This document shows, in pieces, positions 1 to 4,791 of a DNA stretch of 6,732 nt (position 1 is the first letter of the stretch; the number at the start of each line of letters is the position of its first letter). Position numbers and translations under genes: made by a program. This DNA comes from Fimbriimonadales bacterium. GTDB lineage: Bacteria; Armatimonadota; Fimbriimonadia; Fimbriimonadales; GBS-DC. The notes below the pieces were generated by a model, which worked only from the letters and a program-made list of their open reading frames with translations, was not told the origin of the DNA and made no database searches. Where the stretch lies: the NCBI GenBank assembly GCA_025060055.1, contig JANXCK010000280.1, positions 1-6,732 on the forward strand. The letters run 5' to 3'.

Positions 1-1
1 C

Positions 2-943
2 CAGACGCGCCAAGCCTACCGCACGGGCAAAATCACTGCCCAAGAGTACCAAACTTACATCCAGAACCAGATTCGCGAGCTAATCCAGTTCCAAGAGCAG
101 CTGGGGCTTGATGTGCTGGTGCATGGCGAGTTTGAGCGCACGGACATGGTGGAGTTCTTCGCCGAGAAGATGGACGGCATTGCGTTTACGCAGCAGGGCT
201 GGCTGCTGTCGTATGGCACGCGCGTCTACCGTCCCCCTATCATCTACGGCGATGTGGCACGCTCCGCGCCGATGACCGTCCAAGAGATTGCTTTCGCGCA
301 GTCGCTCACGCCCAAGCCTGTGAAGGGAATGCTCACGGGACCCGTTACTATTGTCGCGTGGAGCTATGTGCGCGAAGACATCCCTGTCGAGCAGGTCGCG
401 TATCAGATTGCTCTTGCGCTCAACGACGAGGTGCGCGATTTGGAGGCGGCGGGCATCCCGATTATCCAGATAGACGAGCCTGCCTACCGCGAGCGGGCGC
501 CGCTCAAACGCGCCGATTGGGACGCCTACTTCCGCTGGGCAGCGCAGGCGTTCAAACTCGCCGCGCGTGCCAAGCCCGAAACGCAAGTGCATACCCACAT
601 GTGCTACTCGGACTTCACGCAGGTGCTGCACTACATCGACCGGATGGACGCCGATGTGATTACGATGGAGGCGGCGCGCTCCAGAGGCGAGGTAATCAGC
701 GCATTTGAACACTACAACTACGCGCGGCAGATTGGTCCGGGTGTGTTCGATGTGCATACGCCTGCTGTGCCCAGCGTGGAGTCGATCCAGACCGTGCTGG
801 AGCGCGCAGTGCGCGTTATCCCCAAGGAGCAGTTCTGGGTGAACCCCGACTGCGGTCTGAAAACGCGCAACTGGGAAGAGGTCGTGCCCGCGCTCAAGAA
901 CATGGTGCAGGCGGCGCAGAACCTGCGGGCGAAGTACGGCTGA
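2..943 (+). CDS. metE: Cobalamin-independent methionine synthase, C-terminal part (partial at left edge)
   Basis: This is the last 313 codons of 5-methyltetrahydropteroyltriglutamate-homocysteine methyltransferase, which makes methionine in the cytoplasm by moving a methyl group from methyl-tetrahydrofolate to homocysteine. The reading frame is open from base 2, so the gene starts outside the window; the family is usually about 750 residues. The visible part is the C-terminal catalytic barrel. Family signatures include LDVLVHGEFERTDMVE, PVKGMLTGPVTI, IQIDEPA, HTHMCYSDF and WVNPDCGLKTR. The expected zinc ligands are all present: His at 596-598, Cys at 602-604, Glu at 668-670 and Cys at 851-853, by homology with E. 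coli His641, Cys643, Glu665 and Cys726. The gene looks intact and functional here. The next gene starts 21 nt after the stop but appears to have its own promoter. Confidence 0.97.
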   Translation, partial: QTRQAYRTGKITAQEYQTYIQNQIRELIQFQEQLGLDVLVHGEFERTDMVEFFAEKMDGIAFTQQGWLLSYGTRVYRPPIIYGDVARSAPMTVQEIAFAQSLTPKPVKGMLTGPVTIVAWSYVREDIPVEQVAYQIALALNDEVRDLEAAGIPIIQIDEPAYRERAPLKRADWDAYFRWAAQAFKLAARAKPETQVHTHMCYSDFTQVLHYIDRMDADVITMEAARSRGEVISAFEHYNYARQIGPGVFDVHTPAVPSVESIQTVLERAVRVIPKEQFWVNPDCGLKTRNWEEVVPALKNMVQAAQNLRAKYG

Positions 944-952
944 GGTGGCGGG

Positions 953-958
953 TATACT
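953..958 (+). promoter_or_regulatory. -10 box TATACT for the dehydrogenase (leaderless promoter)
   Basis: TATACT ends 6 nt before the GTG at 965, so a start site about 7 nt downstream of the box would coincide with the start codon. No convincing -35 box is seen. The purine-rich stretch at 942-949 (GAGGTGG) lies about 15 nt from the GTG, which is too far for a good Shine-Dalgarno site. Leaderless expression is an inference supported by the same geometry at three other gene starts in this window. Confidence 0.55.
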
Positions 959-964
959 CTCGCC

Positions 965-1966
965 GTGCAGACACGCGCATGGCAGCTGACACCCGACGGC
1001 GAGTACCGTTGGGAAAACTTCGAGCTACCCCCCCTGCAAGCGGGTGAGGCACTGATTCGCTTGCGTGCCTGCGGGCTGTGCACGGGCGAAATCATGGACT
1101 GGTACACCTTGCGCAAAGCGCCGTTTGTGCCTGGGCACGAACTGGTGGGCGAGGTAGTGGCGCTGGGCGCAGGCGTGCAAGCAGTGCAGGTGGGCGACCG
1201 CGTGGTGGTGCATCATCACGCGCCGTGCCTGCAGTGCGATGTGTGCAAACGGGGCGCGTTCGTCCACTGCCCCACTTGGCGTGCGACGAAGCTTTTCCCA
1301 GGCGGGCTAAGTGAATACTTTATCGCGCCTGCCGAGATAGTGAAGGTCGACGTGCTGCGCGTTCCCGATGCCGTTTGCGACGAGCGCGCCGTGTTCACGG
1401 AGCCGTTGGCGTGCGTGATTCGTTCACTGCGCCGCGCGGGACTACGCCGAGGCGACACGCTGGCGATTATCGGGATGGGCGTGATGGGGCTGCTGCACCT
1501 GCTGCTGGGGCAAGCGTGGGGTGCGCGGCAGATTCTCGCGATAGACAAGCTGCCTCACCGACTGCAGTTTGCCGAGTCGCTGGGCGCGACGCCGCTGATT
1601 GCGGACGACGCCGCCCGCCTTGCACAGGGCGCAGCCGAAGTGGTGATTGTGGGACCAGGCAACACCGCCGCGCTGGAGCTGGCGCTGCAGTTGGTTGCGC
1701 CCGATGGCACGATTCTGCTGTTCACGCCCGCGCCACCTGAGGAGCGTGCCGCGCTGAACTGGCACGACCTTTACTTCCGCGAGACGCGCCTGGTTCCCAG
1801 CTACTCTGCCAGCCATGTGGAGATGCGCCAAGCGCTGCTGCAAATCGCTGCAGGCTTGCCTGTGGAACGGTTGATCACCCACCGCTTGCCCCTAACGCAC
1901 GCCCCTGAGGGCTACGCGCTGCTACGCAAGGCAGAGGCGCTGAAGGTTATCGTTGACAGTGGCTAA
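965..1966 (+). CDS. Zinc-dependent medium-chain dehydrogenase (alcohol/threonine dehydrogenase-like)
   Basis: This is a 333-residue cytosolic NAD(P)-dependent zinc dehydrogenase of the MDR superfamily, of typical length. The N-terminal GroES-like domain carries the catalytic zinc site: Cys39 (in CGLCTGE), His58-Glu59 (PGHE) and Glu146 (EPLAC). A structural zinc lobe has Cys88, Cys91, Cys94 and Cys102. The Rossmann domain has the glycine motif G170-x-G172-x-x-G175, and an Asp at 194 after the second strand suggests a preference for NAD. The GTG start at 965 is chosen because TATACT lies 6 nt before it and because the protein begins right at the first GroES-like strand. Many MDR members act on secondary alcohols, polyols or threonine. 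The substrate cannot be read from the sequence, and its place next to metE does not settle the role. The gene converges on the PEP-CTERM gene. Confidence 0.9.
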   Translation: MQTRAWQLTPDGEYRWENFELPPLQAGEALIRLRACGLCTGEIMDWYTLRKAPFVPGHELVGEVVALGAGVQAVQVGDRVVVHHHAPCLQCDVCKRGAFVHCPTWRATKLFPGGLSEYFIAPAEIVKVDVLRVPDAVCDERAVFTEPLACVIRSLRRAGLRRGDTLAIIGMGVMGLLHLLLGQAWGARQILAIDKLPHRLQFAESLGATPLIADDAARLAQGAAEVVIVGPGNTAALELALQLVAPDGTILLFTPAPPEERAALNWHDLYFRETRLVPSYSASHVEMRQALLQIAAGLPVERLITHRLPLTHAPEGYALLRKAEALKVIVDSG

Positions 1967-1969
1967 TAC

Positions 1970-2121
1970 AATACCAATCGGGGGTTCGAATGCAGGGCAG
2001 GTTCCGATGCAAACCAAGCCCGCCTGCGCGGGCTAAAGAGCCGACGAAGGTTGGCTTCGTCTGCATAGCAACGGCTTTAGCCGTACAGGACGATGCGTCA
2101 TTTGAAACCCCGATAGGTATT
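1970..2121. repeat. Inverted-repeat-bounded hairpin cassette 1
   Basis: The ends 1970-1992 and 2099-2121 are inverted repeats of 23 nt with 3 mismatches by hand count. Inside are three hairpins: AGCCCGC/GCGGGCT with a 4-nt loop (2017-2034); AGCCGAC/GTTGGCT (2039-2056), which competes with a perfect 7-bp GACGAAG/CTTCGTC stem (2043-2061); and ACGGCT/AGCCGT (2071-2084). No ORF is convincing. The core 2009-2084 matches the reverse complement of 3395-3470 at roughly 65 of 77 aligned positions. The cassette starts 4 nt after the dehydrogenase stop codon. It could be a miniature mobile element, a REP-like repeat, or a structured RNA with an outer stem and three arms. Confidence 0.7.
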
Positions 2122-2239
2122 ACCAATCGGCATTTCAGGCAACATCGCTCGTCAGCGGGACGCTGACGCTACGGACGCGCCCTGCGTCGCGTCGGCGTCT
2201 CGCCGACGGTTTTACGGCGTTTGCTCCGCCGATTGGTAA
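2120..2239. repeat. Inverted-repeat-bounded hairpin cassette 2
   Basis: TTACCAATCGGC at 2120-2131 is repeated as a perfect 12-nt inverted copy, GCCGATTGGTAA, at 2228-2239. The interior holds further stems: CGTCAGC/GCTGACG (2150-2168, 5-nt loop), GACGC/GCGTC (2174-2188), CGTCGGCG/CGCCGACG (2190-2208, 3-nt loop), and CGGCG/CGCCG (2215-2231), which would compete with the right end. The terminal core TACCAATCGG is also the left end of cassette 1 and, with one change, its right end. The two cassettes therefore share a terminus type and abut with a 2-nt overlap. No target duplication is clear. It may also act in transcription termination. Confidence 0.7.
2190..2213 (+). terminator. Possible intrinsic terminator for the dehydrogenase
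   Basis: An 8-bp GC-rich stem, CGTCGGCG/CGCCGACG, with a TCT loop is followed after one G by TTTT. The T-tract is short, and the hairpin lies inside cassette 2, about 225 nt past the dehydrogenase stop. A role as terminator is therefore only a suggestion. Confidence 0.3.
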
Positions 2240-2242
2240 GTC

Positions 2243-2360
2243 CCTCAAATATGAAATCGTCCTGTTTTGGGCGCGTTGAGAACGCGCCCCTACAGGGCGT
2301 TTTGGGTAGGGGCGGGTTCCTAACCCGCCCCGCAGAAAAGGGACGATTTAACCTTTGAGG
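2243..2360. repeat. Inverted-repeat-bounded hairpin cassette 3, overlapping the PEP-CTERM stop
   Basis: The ends 2243-2262 and 2341-2360 are 20-nt inverted repeats with 3 mismatches (CCTCAAA....AAATCGTCC). Inside are two strong perfect hairpins: GGGCGCGTT/AACGCGCCC (2269-2289, 3-nt loop) and GGGGCGGGTT/AACCCGCCCC (2309-2331, 3-nt loop). A competing 9-bp pairing, CGCCCCTAC/GTAGGGGCG (2285-2293 with 2306-2314), uses one arm of each hairpin. GTAGGGGCG-type hairpins are, from memory, common as dispersed repeats in several bacterial phyla. The right end overlaps the last four codons and stop of the PEP-CTERM gene. Neither strand has a T-run after the stems, so a classical terminator is not evident. 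Confidence 0.7.
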
Positions 2361-3322
2361 CACTTATTATAACCCCGCCGCCGCCGCACGAACACTGCTA
2401 ATCCTAAACCCAACACGCTCCAGCTCGCAGGTTCGGGAACCAGCGTGCCCTCCGCACGTAGGTTGATGTCGAGGTCGATGTTCAGCCCCACCTCTTCCAG
2501 CGTCAGATTGAAAATCAGGTTCGCGGTCTGCCCCGGTGGCAAAATCGTGGGCAAGCCGAACTCGAACGGGGGCAATTCCAGATTCGGATTGAAGGTCTGT
2601 GAGAAGTTGACCTGCTGGAGCGAGGTAATTAGCGCGGTGTTCCCGCTCACCACCACTTGTCCCTGAAGGGGTAGCACAAACGGGAAGGTTTGCGCAAAGG
2701 GCGTGCCCAGCAGCTCAGCAGCGAGCGTTAAGTCCACCAGCACGCCCGCTGTGAAGTCGTACTGGTTAGGACCTGTCGGCGTCAGCACGCCCGCGCCCGC
2801 GCCTGTCTGCACCGCCGTGAACTGACTGAGGTTCACCGACCCTATCGGGATGCTAATACCTTGGCTGGGCAAGATATACACCGAGTCGGGATTGCGCGTG
2901 CGGAACGACTGACCCGCAATCGTCAGCGTCACGGGCAGCACGGCAGCACCGTTTGCCAGAAAGTTCAGCGAGAGGTTCTCGAAGGTGAGGGTGTTTGTGC
3001 TGCCGTCTACCGTGGCACGAAAAGTGCCACTTGCCCGACGATTAACATTTCCGCTAATCGCTGCGCCGATGCTCACATTCACGGGCACATTCTCCCTCGG
3101 TCCGAAAGGACCGAAGATGCCAGGTTTGGTGCGCGTGCCTGTGGGGTTCGTGTCGGGGTCGTAGTTGCCAATCAGGGTGCCCTGCGTGCGTGCCGCAATC
3201 GAGAGATTGCCGCTGATTCCGCTGGGCGGAGCAACAACGGTGAAGTCATAGAGCTGCGCTTGCGCGAGGCTCAACGCCCCCGCTGCGCTCCAAAATGCCC
3301 AAATCAGTCTGCTTCCTTTCAT
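2348..3322 (-). CDS. PEP-CTERM sorted secreted protein of unknown function
   Basis: This is a 324-residue exported protein. It has an N-terminal signal peptide (MKGSRLIWAFWSAAGALSLAQAQ, cleavage probably after AQA near residue 22). A long middle region is rich in Asn, Thr, Gly and hydrophobic residues and looks like a beta-rich secreted domain. Residues 295-324 form the C-terminal sorting signal: VPEP, a short hydrophobic segment and RRRR. Such tails are recognised by exosortase, which cleaves near PEP and hands the protein on to the cell surface or extracellular matrix. No exosortase gene is in this window. No domain in the middle is recognised. The ATG at 3322 is favoured by the signal peptide right after it and by a TATAAT box 8 nt upstream. 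Oddly, eight residues (GYNKCLKG) follow RRRR, and the last four plus the stop lie in the inverted repeat of cassette 3. Confidence 0.85.
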   Translation of the reverse strand: MKGSRLIWAFWSAAGALSLAQAQLYDFTVVAPPSGISGNLSIAARTQGTLIGNYDPDTNPTGTRTKPGIFGPFGPRENVPVNVSIGAAISGNVNRRASGTFRATVDGSTNTLTFENLSLNFLANGAAVLPVTLTIAGQSFRTRNPDSVYILPSQGISIPIGSVNLSQFTAVQTGAGAGVLTPTGPNQYDFTAGVLVDLTLAAELLGTPFAQTFPFVLPLQGQVVVSGNTALITSLQQVNFSQTFNPNLELPPFEFGLPTILPPGQTANLIFNLTLEEVGLNIDLDINLRAEGTLVPEPASWSVLGLGLAVFVRRRRGYNKCLKG

Positions 3323-3330
3323 AACACTTA

Positions 3331-3336
3331 ATTATA
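3331..3336 (-). promoter_or_regulatory. -10 box TATAAT for the PEP-CTERM gene
   Basis: A perfect TATAAT on the - strand ends 8 nt before the ATG at 3322. This leaves room for a leader of at most one or two bases. TTGACC is present upstream but with a spacer of only about 10 nt, so it is not a normal -35 box. No Shine-Dalgarno site precedes the start. Confidence 0.6.
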
Positions 3337-3363
3337 CGACGGAGAGGGTCAAAATCGGACTGA

Positions 3364-3506
3364 GAGACTGTTTAGGAAATAGCGTACACGCCCAACGGCT
3401 GAAGCCGTTCCCTATGCACACGAAGCCGACCGCTGTCGGCTCGTAGCCCGCGCAGGCGGGCTTTGTCTGCACAGCAACGGCTTGAGCCGTCTATTTCAAC
3501 AGTCTC
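3364..3506. mobile_element. MITE-like hairpin cassette 4 with terminal inverted repeats
   Basis: The ends are inverted repeats: GAGACTGTT-TAG-GAAATAG on the left (3364-3382) and the complement of GAGACTGTTGAAATAG on the right (3491-3506), equal except for a 3-nt insertion. TGA flanks both sides (3361-3363 and 3507-3509), as expected for a 3-bp target duplication. Interior stems are AACGGCT/AGCCGTT (3394-3409), AGCCGAC/GTCGGCT within 3421-3443, AGCCCGC/GCGGGCT (3445-3462) and ACGGCT/AGCCGT (3477-3490). There is no transposase and no ORF. GAGACTGTT-type ends and 3-bp TNA duplications recall some IS5-family insertion sequences, which is a tentative comparison from memory. The core matches cassette 1 in reverse. 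It sits between the 3' end of the glycosylase gene and the PEP-CTERM promoter. Confidence 0.6.
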
Positions 3507-3539
3507 TGATGACGCACACGAATTGACAGCCCTTGAGAC

Positions 3540-4211
3540 TCAGAACAGGCGCAGTTGCTCTTCGCCTTCAGGCAAGACGGGTTTCTGCTCTTCCAGCAGG
3601 CGGCGGATTTCCTTGACGCGTTCGCGTGCAGCGATGAGGTCGTCCACCAGCGAGCGATAGGCTCTCTCGAACGCCTCGCCTGCCTGACGCAGGATATAGG
3701 CAGGGTGGAGCGCGGCGATGACAGCAGGCGCGTAGCGGTTGCTGAACCACAGCCCGCGCTCCTGCATGATTTTGAAGTTTTTATGGATGAGCGTGGACGC
3801 AGCAGGGGAGCCAAGGCACACAATCACCAGTGGTTTGATAAGCGTGAGCTGCGCATCCAGCCACGGAAAGCAGGCTTGGATTTCGTCGTGGGTTGGAGGG
3901 CGGTTGCGAGCGCGCCCGTGTTCGACCACGCAAGCACGACACTTGATGATGTTGCAGACATATACATGGCGGCGTGTCATACCCGCCTCGCGTAGGGCTT
4001 TATCCAGTAGTGCGCCCGCCCTGCCGACAAATGGACGCCCCGTTGCATCCTCTTGCTCCCCTGGACCCTCGCCGACAATCACCAACGGCGCGCGCGGGTT
4101 GCCCTCACCGAACACGACATGCGTGCGCGTGCGTGCCAGCGGGCAAGCCACACACTGCTTCGCCTTCGCCTCGACTTCTGCCAACAGTTCCTCAACGGGT
4201 CGTTCCGTCAT
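3540..4211 (-). CDS. Family 4 (Fe-S) uracil-DNA glycosylase
   Basis: This is a 223-residue DNA repair enzyme that removes uracil, produced by cytosine deamination, from DNA to start base-excision repair. Such enzymes are typical of thermophiles. The active-site motif GEGPGEQED (47-55) and the second motif HPAYILR (169-175) are present. The 4Fe-4S cysteines are Cys20, Cys23, Cys91 and Cys114. The segment between Cys91 and the NRPPT motif (92-102) is about eight residues longer than the usual KCRPPGNR form and brings an extra Cys94. The C-terminal 30-40 residues are charged and probably helical. The ATG at 4211 is chosen over the in-frame GTG at 4220 because AGGAGGT (4223-4229) is only 2 nt from the GTG. 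The gene overlaps the end of the HIT gene by 20 nt and is probably co-transcribed with it. Confidence 0.93.
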   Translation of the reverse strand: MTERPVEELLAEVEAKAKQCVACPLARTRTHVVFGEGNPRAPLVIVGEGPGEQEDATGRPFVGRAGALLDKALREAGMTRRHVYVCNIIKCRACVVEHGRARNRPPTHDEIQACFPWLDAQLTLIKPLVIVCLGSPAASTLIHKNFKIMQERGLWFSNRYAPAVIAALHPAYILRQAGEAFERAYRSLVDDLIAARERVKEIRRLLEEQKPVLPEGEEQLRLF

Positions 4212-4710
4212 GGGAGGCACTCACCTCCTGCAGGGCGCGTCGCAGGCGCGTGTAGGTCTCGCTTAGGCTTTCGGGAAGCACGCGCGTCTCCCCAATCGTC
4301 GCCATGAAGTTCGTATCACCGTGCCAGCGGGGCACGATGTGCAGGTGGAGATGCTCCTCAATGCCCGCGCCTGCAGCGCGTCCTAAGTTGAACCCCACAT
4401 TCAGCCCGTCGGGGCGATATTCACGCTCTAACGCGCGAATACACACACGCATCAGCCGTCCCAAATCCAGCCATTCCTCGTCTGTGAGGCTTGCCACATC
4501 GCGCGTATGGCGATAAGGCGCAATCATCAAGTGCCCGCTGGTGTAGGGGAACAGGTTCAGGATGACATAACACAGCGTGGAGCGCCACACAATCAGGTTC
4601 TGAGCGTCGGCGTCTTCGGCGGGCTTGGCGCAAAAGAGGCACTCTGCGCTGGGCTTGCCCGCTGTGCTGACATACTGCATCCGCCACGGCGCCCACAAAC
4701 GCTCCTGCAT
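4192..4710 (-). CDS. HIT-family hydrolase/phosphorylase, Ap4A phosphorylase-like
   Basis: This is a 172-residue cytosolic histidine-triad protein. The signature H120-L-H122-L-H124-I-V-P-R-W carries the triad, with the middle His as the expected nucleophile. The opening LWAPWRMQYV, the CLFC pair (Cys24, Cys27), the stretch ILNLFPYTSGHLMIAPYRH, and NLGRAAGAGIEEH followed by GDTNFMATIGETRVLPE match the subgroup that includes actinobacterial Ap4A phosphorylase. The likely substrates are dinucleoside polyphosphates or nucleoside phosphoramidates; the exact one is uncertain. The ATG at 4710 is chosen because family homology begins there (MQERLWAPWR) and a TATAAT box lies 6 nt upstream. An upstream extension to 4800 would run through that promoter and into the subtilase start. 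It is the first gene of an operon with the overlapping uracil-DNA glycosylase. Confidence 0.93.
   Translation of the reverse strand: MQERLWAPWRMQYVSTAGKPSAECLFCAKPAEDADAQNLIVWRSTLCYVILNLFPYTSGHLMIAPYRHTRDVASLTDEEWLDLGRLMRVCIRALEREYRPDGLNVGFNLGRAAGAGIEEHLHLHIVPRWHGDTNFMATIGETRVLPESLSETYTRLRRALQEVSASHDGTTR
4223..4229 (-). promoter_or_regulatory. Shine-Dalgarno site of the uracil-DNA glycosylase
   Basis: AGGAGGT on the - strand lies inside the 3' end of the HIT gene, 11 nt before the ATG at 4211. It decides the start codon and fits translation from a shared mRNA, in contrast to the leaderless-looking gene starts nearby. Confidence 0.7.
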
Positions 4711-4716
4711 ACATCC

Positions 4717-4722
4717 ATTATA
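4717..4722 (-). promoter_or_regulatory. -10 box TATAAT for the HIT-UDG operon (leaderless promoter)
   Basis: A perfect TATAAT on the - strand ends 6 nt before the ATG at 4710, so transcription should start at or next to the A of the start codon. No clear -35 box is seen, only a T-rich stretch at about the right distance. An out-of-frame ATG at 4712-4714 lies between box and start and would not be on a leaderless transcript. Confidence 0.65.
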
Positions 4723-4780
4723 CCGCTTTTTCGGGACGCAAAAAGCAGGAATCGACACACCCCTCGCGAAATTAGCCAGC

Positions 4781-4785
4781 GGAGG
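4781..4785 (+). promoter_or_regulatory. Shine-Dalgarno site of the subtilase
   Basis: GGAGG ends 6 nt before the ATG at 4792, which is good spacing. This fixes the start there rather than at far upstream in-frame codons inside the HIT gene. No confident promoter is visible between 4711 and 4780; a weak TATACC (4719-4724) overlaps the divergent HIT -10 box on the other strand. Confidence 0.75.
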
Positions 4786-4791
4786 ACACTG

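Noticed and set aside
80..757. Long - strand open frame opposite metE
   Set aside because: It is a shadow of the strongly conserved metE frame in GC-rich DNA; its Arg/His-rich translation shows no family motif and there is no start signal.
1967..2347. CRISPR array or tRNA/rRNA gene in the intergenic block
   Set aside because: The repeats are inverted and of unequal spacing, not direct and regular; no tRNA arms with a TTCRA-type loop in the right geometry and no rRNA-like stretch were seen. GGTTCGAAT near 1983 recalls a T-arm, but no acceptor, D or anticodon arms fit around it.
2366..2371. TATAAT on the - strand near the end of the PEP-CTERM gene
   Set aside because: It lies within the last codons of that gene and no gene starts downstream on that strand; it is probably chance (codons for GYNK).
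3463..3660. Short + strand frame starting in cassette 4
   Set aside because: It runs antisense through the end of the glycosylase gene and begins inside the hairpin repeat; there is no supporting signal.
4212..4220. GTG at 4220 as the glycosylase start
   Set aside because: It would lie only 2 nt from the AGGAGGT site; the ATG at 4211 has workable spacing.
4507..4791. N-terminal extension of the subtilase back to 4507
   Set aside because: It would run through the HIT gene in antisense and lacks a signal peptide at its start; the ATG at 4792 has a good GGAGG site and a signal peptide follows.
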